From the NCBI GenBank assembly GCA_038503065.1, contig JBCAMK010000012.1, positions 1,302,001 to 1,366,000 on the forward strand: DNA of 64,000 bases, written 5' to 3'. Positions 1-11,700 of the stretch are shown here, one piece after another. The translations under genes were made by a program, and so were the position numbers. Position 1 is the first letter of the stretch; every line of letters begins with the position of its first letter. The notes beneath the pieces were generated by a model that saw only the letters and a list, made by a program, of their open reading frames with translations, ran no database searches and was not told the origin of the DNA. Source of the DNA: Paragyromitra xinjiangensis. Lineage: Eukaryota > Ascomycota > Pezizomycetes > Pezizales > Discinaceae.

Positions 1-3000
1 TCGGAGGCATGGCGGCGGGATTCCACCTTAAAACCATAATTGGTATATTAATGTCCCTAAGCAATGACCCTCATCCAACGGTACACTTTTGGGCCTTGGA
101 TGGACTGGCTAGGACGATTGATTCCGCTGGTCTTACGTTTTCGGGATACGTTACTAGCACTCTAGGGATGCTTTCTCAGCTGTACGTAGCGGAGACTCAT
201 AACGATGAGGTTGCGACTGTGGCTACATCCAATTTGGAGCTTGAGCTTCCAACTTTGAGTATCATCGTTCGATGCATCGATTCATTGATCGGTGTCCTTG
301 GCCCAGATTTGCAGGACATGGCTAAGGCACGAGAACTCATTTTGACCATGGTTGGGCAATTTTTGAAGGAGTCAGATTACACCGCTCAATTAGAGGCCTT
401 GAGATGCCTCGAACATTTGTCACTCTTTGCGGCAAGCCATGTGGACATGGGGGGCTACGTCAAAAGGTTGCAAAAAGAACTAGGGTCACCCTATGGGGAA
501 TTGAAGGATGTCGCTGTGGATGGGCTGTATCAGCTCATGAAAAGTGATGCGGAAAGAATCATCGACACCGCAAATCCAGGTCTAGAGGAGCAGTTGTGGA
601 TCGCATTGGACGCAAACCCTGGTCACGAAGGAATTAGGAATATCGTTAGAAACTGGTTGAGTCAGACTGGGATTGATGATGCGGGCAAGTGGGTAGATAA
701 GTGTCAAATGGTTATGACGAAAACCGTAGAGCGCCGGGATGGAAAGCAACAGGTTGAGAAACCCGCGGTTGCTGCGGCGCCAACGGATCTGAATGATGAC
801 GAGGTTGCATCTTTTGCTGCTGCGGGGGGCGTGGCCGGGGAAAAGGAGGGCTCGCAACCAAGTGGGCAGGAGCCATTGAGATGGCAGGTTAGGACATTTG
901 CGATGAATTGTTTATGGGAGTTGTTGGCGATGTCAGCAAAAGAGATGCAAGCGGACTCAGAGCATCCCGTCGAAGATAGGCTGGTGGCAAAAATCGCAGA
1001 CATCATCAGGATGGCCTTCTCAGCGAGCACAGCAAACGTGGTTCAATTGAGGCTAGGGGGCTTGAAAATAGTTGATCAAGTTCTAAAAATGTTTGGTCAT
1101 ACGCCTGATCCTGATTTCCCAGAAGCGACGTTGCTGGAGCAGTATCAAGCGCAGATCGGGTCTGCGCTCACACCGGCGTTTGCAGCAGACTCAAGTCCAG
1201 AACTGGCGAGCGAGGCTGTAAATGTTTGTGCAGGTTTCATCGCAACGGGAATTGTGAAGGACGTTGACAGGATGGGGAGGATATTGAGACTTCTTACATC
1301 GGCCTTGGAAAACTTCTCGAGTGAGTAATGTGATAAAGAGTTCACGGTAAACCTTAGGGCAAGAACTGACTTAGGTAGGTGAATCTGAGGTTGCATCTAT
1401 TGGTGACCTAAAGGGGCTTAGCTCCAATGCCCAGGTTATGGTTAGAATGGCAGTTCTTAGGGGCTGGGCTGAGTTACAGGTTGCCAGTAAAGAGCAAAGT
1501 TATCTCGTTGATGTCGTTAAACCGCATATTGCCACCTTGGCACCTCTATGGCTTTCTTCCTTAAGGGAATTTGCGAGACTACGATTCGAACCTGATATCT
1601 CGACTAATGCGGGAGGACCGACATCTCTAGGAGGCTCAATCGATACGATTTATTCGGCTCTAAACAGGGAAACTTTGTTGCGGGTAGGTGGAATATATTA
1701 TTACCCCCAAACTTTTGGTGACGACAGCCTTCCCTTATACTAATCTTGACGTGAATCAACAGTTTTACCAAGAATCTTGGTTGAGTTTGGTCGATGCGAT
1801 TGCCAGCTTGATCGAACAAGACAGCCAGTTCGTTTTTGATGCATTGGACGGTAAAGCATCTTCTACCGGCGAAGTTAACGGAAATGGCGTAGGCCACGAT
1901 ATCAATTACCGGGATGAACCTGTGGCATTCTTTTTCGTATTATTCGGTATTGCCTTCGAGGCGCTTGTAGGACGCCCGGGTGGTGTCGATAGTCTTGCCA
2001 CCAAAGAGCAGACTCTCGAGATTTTACTAGCGCTAAAGAAAATCCTACACCCGTCAGTTTGCGGCCATGCAATCTACCAGAGTGTGATATTTTCGGAAGC
2101 AATGGATCTACTAGATCGGCTAGTCCTCACAGAAGGCTTAGCGGTTCAGTCGGCAATCGTTGATATTGCTAGAAGCTTATGTGTTGCACACCCTACTGCC
2201 AGATCTAGCTCAGGGTCACAAGGGGAGAATCTTACAGAAGATATTGATCAACTCTTTGAGCTGACAAGATTGATCGTCTTGGTATTGGCTGGATTGCTAC
2301 CAAACCTGGTGGATTCGAAGACTTTGGGTATGTTCCGTTGAGATCCACTTGAAGGGAAAGTTACTTATACTTGTATTTGGGTATTATAGTTCGACATCAA
2401 CTTTCGGAAGAAGCAGTAAATCTGGTAAAGGTTTCTCTTGACGCTTTAGTCGATGCCGCGGAGGTATTTCCAGCAGTAATCAGAATGGACCTCTATGCGT
2501 CAATTCTTCATATTTTCACAAGTATGATTTCTTCCACGCATTCGTAAGGAGCGTAGGCTAATCAATTGCTCCAGCTATCTTCGCTACGGGTGTTTGTCAG
2601 TCAGAAGTTGTTCCTCGCTCTCTCCCGATATTTAAGAGATTCATCCACATCATCACAAAGACTGGTGGTGGAAACGATGGCGAGCTTGTGGTGATGCAGG
2701 TTCGAAGTTGTCTAAACACCATTTTAAGGGTTCTAGAAAATGCGAAGTAAACACCAAATATTTTAGCTCGTATAATTATTTTTACTAACTTCTTAAAAGG
2801 ATAAGAGGAGAAGCTGCATTGCCTTGCATTAAGAATTGTTTAATGGCCTCGACAATCGTCATCACTGCTGGGGTGAACGTGCTACCTCCAAATGATGACC
2901 AGGTGTCCAGGCTCTGTGATAACATCCTAGAGTCGTTATCAGACTCAGCTGTACGTTCCTGCCCCGAAATCTTTTAGGGGTTTACATAACTTACTTCTTT

Positions 3001-3480
3001 CTCCAGACGATGAAAATGGCCGTTCAATGCTGCTGTTCGATCCTGATGGTCACCCCCAAGACCTCTTGTGATCAAGAAATCGTACGCTACATGATCCCCA
3101 GGCTCGTAACTTTCGCCACTACCACTGCTACCGCCGAGGAAGACCCGGAAAATGCGAAAGGACTCGTTTGTCACATATTGACATCTTTTATATCCACCCT
3201 CTTCGGTGATCAAGTTCAGATAGCCATGGCCATTATCATACCTACGCTCCTCTCTCGAGCGGCTTCGAACCCGCATTCATATCACGAAACTGCATCCCGA
3301 CTGCTTGAGCTGGTTGCAGTTAGCCAAGTAGCTTTCAAGAACGTTGTGGCGAACCTCAATCCCTCGCAACGCGCTTTTATGGAAGAAATACTACGTTCGA
3401 ATGCTAAGATGGCCGAGGGAGCCGTCAGACAGGAATCAAACGCTCCAACCATTGCGTTGAAGATGAATTTTGGGGCATGA
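1..3480 (+). CDS. LAA1: HEATR5/Laa1-family HEAT-repeat protein, C-terminal part (5' end outside window)
   Basis: Large HEAT-repeat protein of the Laa1 (yeast) / HEATR5 (animal) family, known as an accessory factor of the AP-1 clathrin adaptor at the trans-Golgi and endosomes. I join seven exons: 3-1320, 1379-1683, 1763-2327, 2390-2521, 2575-2746, 2800-2950 and 3007-3480. All introns are GT-AG, 49-79 bases, and the frame stays open to the TGA at 3478-3480, giving 1,038 visible residues. The visible start lies inside the conserved HEAT core; the segment HFWALDGLARTIDSAG followed by FSGYV matches the characteristic HEATR5 block. The rest is amphipathic helical repeats with no catalytic motif. 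The intron at 1684-1762 has a textbook TACTAAT branch site. The missing N-terminal half should lie to the left of the window. Family identity is fairly sure; the AP-1 role is inferred from the family. Confidence 0.88.
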
Positions 3481-3717
3481 GTAATGGTGACGCCGATTGA
3501 TCGTAATGTTCTAATAGAGCCTATGTGTATATATAGACAACGGATTATGATGGTTTTAGACGTGGTTGGGCCTCCCTTAAGCTTCCAGTTGGTTGTGTGC
3601 TTCTCATATTCTAAAAGACTTGATAAATTTGTTTTCTAGAGTCTGGCTTCTTATACCGAGTGATAGTCTATGACCGCATACGATCATAGGTTCTCAACCA
3701 GACAATGAAATGTAATT

Positions 3718-3830
3718 GGAAGGATGACCGAGTGGTTAAGGTGTGTGACTCAAGCAATTCTGCTTTCTTGCTTATAAAGCGAGGTTTCTCATGGGCCTAG
3801 CCCGCGGGGGTTCGAATCCCCCTCCTTTCA
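3718..3830 (+). tRNA. tRNA-Leu(CAA) with intron
   Basis: Class II tRNA. The acceptor stem pairs 3718-3724 with 3823-3829 (one G-U pair) and A3830 is the discriminator. The T arm is five G-C pairs around TTCGAAT (3806-3822), and a GGC/GCC variable arm is present. Anticodon CAA is at 3751-3753 and an intron of about 33 bases (roughly 3755-3787) follows the next base, the usual site for fungal tRNA-Leu(CAA). A run of seven T's just downstream fits a Pol III terminator. Exact intron ends are uncertain by a base or two. Confidence 0.92.
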
Positions 3831-4654
3831 TACATTTTTTTCTTAATTTTGTTGGTGGGGATGATATATTGTTCGACCCCTGCCACCCCAGCCCCAAAAA
3901 GCTCATGAAAGTATTGGTGTTGATAGAGCGCCGAGATCATGCGAACTTAGGAACCTGATATTGCCCCTTAAACACCTTTTAGTCCCACTATGTATGGTGA
4001 TGTCATGTTCTAGTCTGTTTCTTGGGTAGGCACTCTGGAATCTAGTAGCCATACCCATATATTCCCTGAGACATGTAGAAATTGCTATATAGTTATTAAA
4101 ACTATGCACTAGTACACAAGGGGCTTTGATAACTAGGAATACATTACACTCTTGGGCCCTCAATTGGCCACTCGACCGTTGAAAGTCAATTGTCACTTTA
4201 TTCCTCAAGGTTGAAAATACATAATATATTTCTCGCGCTTGGGTTTTTCTGGTTCTTTGTTATTTCGCTGAATACTACCCCAGAGACTGAGAACAGGCAT
4301 AAATCCTCACTATATAAAATCGCAGCAATACTCGATAACTATTCTGAAACATTCCACAGAGCAACAAATAATAAGAGAACACTTATTGGAACGCAATATC
4401 TCCAAGACTTATTCGTTTCCATTCAACGAGTGATATTCCATGATTATGACAAAACTTGGGATAGCCCCCTCAATCCTCAGAACAAAACAACCACTAAATC
4501 TTGAAGAAAAATCTGTAATAAAAGCATCTCCTCACTCGCAAAATATTTCGTGTAAAGCAAAAAAGGCCCGAGATTATACTCGGTAGGAGAGGCTCTAGAA
4601 TTGAATTTTGCTAGCGGTCCTCTTCACTACGGTACTCGTTGGACTTATAATGTA
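3831..4654. other. Intergenic, convergent gene ends
   Basis: Stretch between tRNA-Leu and the 3' end of the proline-rich gene. Short open frames on both strands (about 100 codons) show no recognisable protein features. Apart from the T-run after the tRNA I see nothing specific. Confidence 0.5.
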
Positions 4655-7390
4655 CTAAGAAAGAGGTGGGCCTTCTGCTCTGGGCGGATCCGTTGGTGGT
4701 ATCGGTGGTGCCGGACCCTGTGATGCAGGTGTATCTTTTGGTGGCATAGGTGGTGCCGGTGGATCCTGTGATGTAGACGGACCTCCTGGTGGTACCGGTG
4801 GTGCTAGTGGACGCTGTGATGCAGGCGGATCCCTTGGTGGGATAGGTGGGGCGGGTGGCCTCTGTGATGTAGGTGGATCTTTAGGTAGTGCCGGTGGTAC
4901 GGGCGGACGCCGTGGCGCTGGTGGACCTCCCTGTGGTGCCGGTGGTACGGGTGGACGCTGTGATGGAGGTGGACCTCCTGGTGGTACTGGTGGTACTGGT
5001 GGACGCTGTGATGCAGGTGGACCTCCTGGTGGTACTGGTGGTACTGGTGGACGCCGTGGCGCTGGTGGACCTCCCTGTGGTGCCGGTGGTACGGGTGGAC
5101 GCTGTGATGGAGGTGGACCTCCTGGTGGTACTGGTGGACCCTGTGGCGCAGGTGGGCCCCCTGGTGGTGCAGGCGGTACTGGTGGACGCTGTGATGCGGG
5201 TGGGCCTCCTGGTGGTGCAGGCGGTACTGGTGGACGCTGTGATGCAGGTGGGCCTCCTGGTGGTGCAGGTGGTACTGGTGGACGCTGTGGTGCAGGTGGG
5301 CCTCCTGGTGGTGCAGGTGGTACCGGTGGTCGCTGTGATGCAGGCGGGCCTCTTGGTGGTGCTGGTGGTACCGGTGGACGCTGTGATGCAGGCGGACCCC
5401 CTAGTGGTGCAGGCGGTGCAGGTGGACGCTGTGATGCAGGCGGACCCCCTGGTGGTGCAGGCGGTGCGGGTGGACGCTGTGATGCGGGTGGGCCTCCTGG
5501 TGGTGCTGGTGGATCTCTTGATGGCATAGGTGGTGTGGGTGGACCCCGCGATGCAGGCGGATCCTGTGGCGTTGGTGGGATTATCGGGCCATTTTCCATA
5601 AGATATATAACATGCCGCTGTAGATCCTCCCGTGTATCTCTCTGCCACACCACCCATGCTGATAAAAGTTCCCTATTCCTTCTCCTGTCTGGTACAGTTT
5701 GTGGTTCTCCTGGAGCTAGAATATGAGTGCGTTGACGCTGTAGGTTCGCCCGGTGCTCACGTTGCCAGTTTACGCATGCCATATAGTAGGCAAAGTTTGT
5801 ATCCGGGTTTGGGTTCCGTGCTAGTTGTGGTGGGGGTGCCGGGATTTCAGGTGCCCGTGATTGGCCACGCCGCCGCTGGAAGTCCTCCCATTCTTCGGTC
5901 TGGAAACGAGCCCATGTCGTTAAAAATAGTGTGGTTGCTTCCTGGTTTTGGAGCTCGTCTGGGTATAGTGGTTGTGATTGGATTAAGGCACGTTGATACA
6001 GTAGGTCTGGCCACTGGTCGCGCTGCCATCGATAACAGTTTAGATAGTATATTGACCTTACCCTCCTGCTCATGGGTAGCGGTGGGGCTTCGGGCGGTTC
6101 TGGGATTCCTTGTAGAGTTCTAATGTCTAAGGGTGTCGTTCTAATTTCCTGCCGCCGTTCTGGGGGGGTGAAAGTAGCTGTGACCCACTGGTCAAAATCG
6201 AATCCATATTGATCAATAGTCCATGGTGAGGCCCATTGTCCTGTTGCTTGCGCTGGCGGTCGTGCTGGCGGTCGTGCTGGCTGTGCTGGCTGTGCTGCTG
6301 TCGCCGCCGCCGCCGCTGCTGCTGCTGGCGCTGGTGCTGGCGTCTCTGGTGGTGCTGGTGCTGGTGGCAACACTCTTCTCTCCGGAGACGGCGGTAGTTC
6401 CGGTGGAGGACCAGGCGGATCTTGAGGCAGCTCTGGAACATCCATTATGCCACCTCGACTATGCGGCAAATAAGAGTACCTTATGTGCTCCATTTCAACC
6501 ATGCTCACCGCTTCCATAAACCGACGAACACAATGCGACATAAGCGCCATGACTATTCGTGTCAAAGCAGTCAGTTACATAAAGTCTTCCTATACTCTCC
6601 TAGGAACACATACGTAAAGGAAGCATCCCAAAATGCTTCACATCATCCAACCACAAGATCTCTGCGCCGTTCATATCCCACGTGACCCTCCCTGGTGGGG
6701 CAAATATCACATGTAGTGTGATGACGGCCGCAATGTATATGTTTAATCTCATAAAAAATAGTTTCCATTGACCAGGAAGGACAACTGCGAGGGAGTCCGT
6801 ACGAACTGCCGGAATACTCCAGGCGGAGATGAGCATGGAGATCATAGAGAGGGCGTCGATAAATGTAACTCGATGGTAGAGGCGGATAAAGTAGCTTGGA
6901 AATGGCGTTATTACCAGGAAGGAAAATACTTTCTGTTGACATTAGGAAGTGGGTTTCGGAAAGAAGATAAAGATACGGACTGACCGCGTAGCTCTCGTTG
7001 TTCACGATATCTTCTTTCTGTATCTGGCGGGTATATGTGTCTTGTTCTATCACCCCCAGTTATTTTAGCTTCATGCCATCAAATCATCACCCCTACATAG
7101 ATACTCTAGCAAAAAAGGACAGCCAAACCTTCATCATCGAGATAAAGCGCTTCGTGCGTATAATCCTCCCGCAAGTGATTCGGATAGAAGAGGAAAACCT
7201 TCCTCGGTATCATAGCCCCATAGTGCTGAATTCTATATTTCGTCCAAAGAGTGCTGTAATGGACAAGGTTGATCATAGGTAGTAGAAATCGAAATCTGTA
7301 AGGGACAGCAAAACCGTCAACCCATTCGTCCTCGTTATCTTTAAGCTTTTCCCTCCACTGAGGATCATAGTCGAAAGGGTCCATAGACAT
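4655..7390 (-). CDS. Orphan membrane protein with WQR repeats and a long proline-rich tail
   Basis: I do not recognise this family. Exon 1 starts at 7390 (MSMDPFDYD) and reads to about 7118. A middle exon (about 6935-6614) encodes hydrophobic stretches such as ALSMISMLISAWSI and YIAAVITLHVIFA, likely membrane spans. The last exon (6552-4655) joins it in frame over a clean GTATGT...TAG intron at 6553-6613. The exon 1/2 junction is tentative. The last exon encodes an acidic start, a PAPAPA/poly-Ala tract, then about four degenerate repeats around WQRDxxxDLQR-type motifs, then about 300 residues of tandem GGPPASQRPPVPPAPP-like units ending at the TAG at 4655. Low-complexity tail on a membrane anchor suggests a cell-surface or cell-wall-exposed protein; that is inference. 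The gene is flanked by unrelated genes, and the tail DNA is a minisatellite. Confidence 0.65.
4700..5570. repeat. Coding minisatellite (proline-rich units, 36-54 bp)
   Basis: Tandem, imperfect units read on the minus strand as GGPPASQRPPVPPAPP variants. Unit boundaries recur at GGTGGACGCTGTGATGCAGG-like blocks on the plus strand. Length changes in multiples of three keep the frame open, so several reading frames are open by accident. Confidence 0.9.
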
Positions 7391-7799
7391 CGTAGCGGTG
7401 GTGAGTAGGGATATTTAATGAAACGGAAGATAATAGTATAGTTAAATGATACACGAGATTTTCGCGGGGAGGGCAGATATTTGTTGTGGGATGAAGACAA
7501 AGGGACAAAGAAGATGACAGGCTCACGATACAAACAAAGGAATGTTTACACGGGCTAATAAAAGTCAAGACTACAAAACAAAGTTTATACTATGCCTCAA
7601 AAATTAGTACCGCAAATAAGAGGTTTAGGTGGGACAAAGACAATCACCGCAAATACAAACACAAATAAGCACTCGCAAGGGAAATCACGTGTTCCTTGGC
7701 ACGGAACTTGCAACCGGGATGCGATCGGTAGTTTACCATTCAGCACAGCACCCGTTTAAAAACAGTAAAGTGCAATCATACAGTTCAGAGCTAAAATCA

Positions 7800-8315
7800 T
7801 AGTCTCGCAACCTGACTTAGCACGTGACCAGTCAATGCATCGCCTACACTCACAAAAAAACCAGATGCCACCGTATGTCCCTTCTGCCCCTTCTGCCGCG
7901 TAATCGTTTCCCAACTCCACTAGTAGACCTCCTAAATCATTAATCCAACCGCTACACACAACCCGCTCTTCCAAAATGCTTATATTTACATGAATATATA
8001 TCTTATTAACCTCCTCAGGAGCTAATTCATTCCCAAATAATTTATGAGCTGAAAAAGTACGTCCAGAAGGAACAGAATTAGCGGGGGGTTTTACTAGTCA
8101 GGAGGTGTAGGTGAAAGAGGTAGCGGGTGGGTTATTGTTGCGTCACCATGGTATTGTATCTTACAATTCGTTTTAAAGTTAATACGGCCCCATATAGTCT
8201 CGCAATCGTCGTTCGTTTTCTCTAAATAGGGGGTTTTGGTTGAGCTCTATTACAGACCAGGCAATCAATGGCGAATATATTGGCTAGTCACGTGACAAGT
8301 TAGGTTGCGAGACTA
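7800..8315. mobile_element. MITE-like element with ~41 bp terminal inverted repeats
   Basis: The left arm (7800-7840) and the inverted right arm (8275-8315) match at about 33 of 41 positions. Both outermost sequences are TAGTCTCGCAACCT, and both contain a central CACGTGAC. The element is about 516 bases, has no coding capacity and is bounded by TA on each side, as expected for Tc1/mariner-type insertion. A second copy of the terminal motif (TAGTCTCGCAATCG) lies inside at 8195-8208, hinting at nested or shortened versions. Only one copy is visible here, so mobility is inferred. Confidence 0.55.
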
Positions 8316-8790
8316 GGTAATTTACCATGTCTTTGAAACCCTATTTGCAACTTACCTAGTGGACTTCAATAAAGCATCTAGAGCTATATCGGGGACCCTC
8401 TCCAAAAGGTTCCATCCCAAGAACCTGATGCCGTGCTATTCATACATAGAAGACTAGACCCAGCCAATCAGCCTCATGAAGTATCACTCGGCGGCATTGC
8501 TCCCACAAGGCCAATCCCTCCATTTCTAGGAGGTGCCCCTGCAGGTGCAATAGGTCTCGGTACACACCAAGTCAACGCTGTAATCCTTGGACAGGATCGA
8601 ACCAATGGACTCAGCAAATACCTTGTACGCCCACATCTTACCCTTTTTAACCGCCCCCAGTAACTTAACAAACCCACGGAGCCCTATCAATCAATCAAGA
8701 AATCTAGGATGAAATTCTTCTACATTAATTCTATAAAACATTCCATCATAAACAGGTATCACATAAACGATCATCCTGCCCTCATTCTCT
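8316..8790. other. Intergenic, 3' flank of the ABC transporter
   Basis: No convincing gene. A 76-codon frame at 8433-8663 has no recognisable features. The stretch next to 8791 is probably the 3' UTR of the ABC transporter. Confidence 0.4.
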
Positions 8791-11700
8791 CTACTCCTTA
8801 CTCTCCGCGATCTCCATCAACTCCTCAAACTCCCCACTCTTCTCAGCAAGGTTACGGAGTACACCATCTTGCTTCCTCAGCAGGTTCAGTGGCGTATCGA
8901 ACTCGACTACTTCCCCACCCTTCCCGAGGTTGTCTAGCACGACAATACGGTCCATGTGCATCACAGTTCCTAAGTACCCAAGCTGTTAGCATCATCTAGA
9001 ACGCTGTAATAGGGGCGAGGCGAACAAACGTAATCTATGCGCAATAACAATTAACGACGAGTCTGGGAAACTAGTTCGCAACGTCTGTCGGATCCGTTCA
9101 TCCCTATAACCAGTTAACACCCCACCAACCCCACAACCACCTAAAGGCAAACATACGTCGAATAGTCCGTCGAACTCGTCGCCTCATCCAACAACACCAA
9201 CTTACTCCTCCTCACCAACGCCCTCGCAAACGCCAACAACTGCCGTTGCCCTTGTGACAAATTATCACCCCCTGCAGTAATTGGTGTATCAAGCCCGATC
9301 TTCTTAGTCCTCGCTACAACCGCTATCTCCGGTACACCCTCCGCCAACATAAGCGCCGGCGTCGTCGTCCCTGAGCTCACCGCGCTATCCCCCGCCAACC
9401 CACTCCCCTCTAGTGCCGCTTGCAGTTCCGAATCATCCACCTCGCCGAACGGATCCAGATTTGTACGGATGGTCCCGGATAGTAGAACCGGATCCTGTGG
9501 AATGATCGTGATCCGTCGGCGCAGCGCTTCAAGATTGACATTCTGGATATCGATACCGTTGATTGAGATGCTGCCGTTCGATACGTGCGTGAAACGGAGT
9601 AAAGAAAGCGCGAGCGAAGACTTGCCGGCACCGGTGCGGCCAACGATACCGACACGTTCCTGCGGCCTAACGTCAAAAGAGACTTTATTAAGGACTTCAG
9701 GGCCATCAGCGTAATATTTCACCGAGAGGTCTTTGACGATACAAGAGCCTTCAGTTGGCCAGGCTGCGGGGGGTTCCTTAGAGGGTATTTTCTCAGGTTC
9801 TTGAGGAAGGGTGACGTATTCGTTTACACGCTCGAAGCTATTTAGTTCAACCTCAAGCATAGTGAAGTACTTGACTGCGTATAGGATACTCGTCGAAAAT
9901 GCAAGTGCGTTCGAGAGAGAGAAACCAATAAGACCAGGGGAATAACCCTTAGTTGTCAACGCAATGATACCCGCCGCAAGTCCGATAGCAGAAGTACACC
10001 AACTAATCCTAATCCCGATCCACCTGTTCAAGCTATAGAGCGCCTCAGATGGCCGACTATAATCATCGACCCTCTTCAGGTTCTCCTCTAGGAAGCGATC
10101 CTGTACTCCAAAGCCTCTAATCGTCACAATACCTGATATCGTGTCCCCAAAATGCGAGAAAAGTGGTGACTCTTTCACTGACACAATCCGCTTCACGCCC
10201 ATCTGAGCACGCACATATAGCTGCCCGCACACAATACCAACGATTGAGACTACAACCGTCGGGATAAAGAACGCCGGGATGAGCAACGACATGACAACAA
10301 GCCGGAACGAGCAATCGAGTGCCTGATGAAGGACCTGCTGCAGATACGGGCCAAGACTGTTATCCACAGACTTGACATCAGCAGAAAGCCGGTTGATGAT
10401 GCGTCCAAGGGGTGTGGTATCGAAAAAGCGAATCGGTGAGTACAGAACACTCTTCACAAGTTTCTCGTGAATACGACGCGAGGCCATCCACTGGAATATG
10501 AACCACATCATATACGTAAACATCTCCAACAAAGTAGTCCCCATAAGGACCGCCGCATACAATCCGAGCCATAGCCCTACGTTCACATCATCGGGATGCT
10601 TATTATACTGGTCCGACCACAACCCAACAAAATACGAATTCGCCAACCCGCCCAGCTGATCCATCATACTGAGTATAACGACAAAGATGACCACAGCAAG
10701 CCCACCAAAATTCCTCATATATTTCCAGATCATCGCTTTGGGAACACGTCCCTTTGCGCGCGCTTCCTCCTGAACGAGTTTTCCAGCATCCTTCGTTTTG
10801 CCATTAGTCTTGTCCTTGCCGTCAAGCTCGCTAGATAACTTCGAGGAGTCGATGACATCACGGTCTACCTGCTGAGAGCTGGACGAGCTTGGGATGCTTT
10901 GAATTGCAACATCATCAAGGAGGTTGATCGCGCTCTTAGTCAAGTCCCGAGATTCACTAACAACCTTGCCATCATCCAGCACGATAATTTTCTTCGCAAC
11001 GCCCGAGACAAGGCCGACATGGTGTGTCACGAGCACAACCGTTCTTCCAGAAAGAATCTCCCCCTTAATACACTTCTCAACCACCAATTTGCTCGTTGCT
11101 GCGTCCAGAGCACTCAGCACATCATCCAGGAATACCGTCCGACTCGGGCTATAAACGGCCCTCGCAAGCGCAATACGTGCTTTCTGTCCACCACTCAACG
11201 TAGTCCCACGTTCCCCAATCTCAGTTTCATCTCCCGCCTCAAGATTTTCAAGATCCGCCGACAGCCCGCATGCTTCAACAACCGTCTCGTACCGTTTCGC
11301 CTCGAACGGAGACCCAAAGAGGATATTATCCTTAATCGATGCATTCTGCAACCATGAGGTCTGCGCAACATAAGAGATCCCATGGCGACGCGGAAGATAG
11401 ATATCACCTTCAAGCAGTCTCATTTCACCAAGCAGCCCAAGCAGGAACGAAGACTTGCCAGAACCAACAGGCCCAGCAACAACCGTAAGACCACCATAAA
11501 CACAGTCGACATTCAACCCCGAAAGACGGAAATTATTATCTTCATCCGAGTCCGGCTTATTCCAACTCAAAGTCGCATCTTTATACCCCGGCGGCTTATC
11601 AACCGGCGTCGCATCCGTACCATCCGTTTTCATCTCCGTGAGCTCCTCCTCGCCATTCAGAAACTTATCGATACGGTCGAACGAGATAAACGCATACAGA

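Noticed and set aside
4881..6123. Long frames on both strands in the proline-rich gene
   Set aside because: Shadows of the minisatellite; their translations are runs of Thr/Ser/Cys or Val/Leu/Asp without structure.
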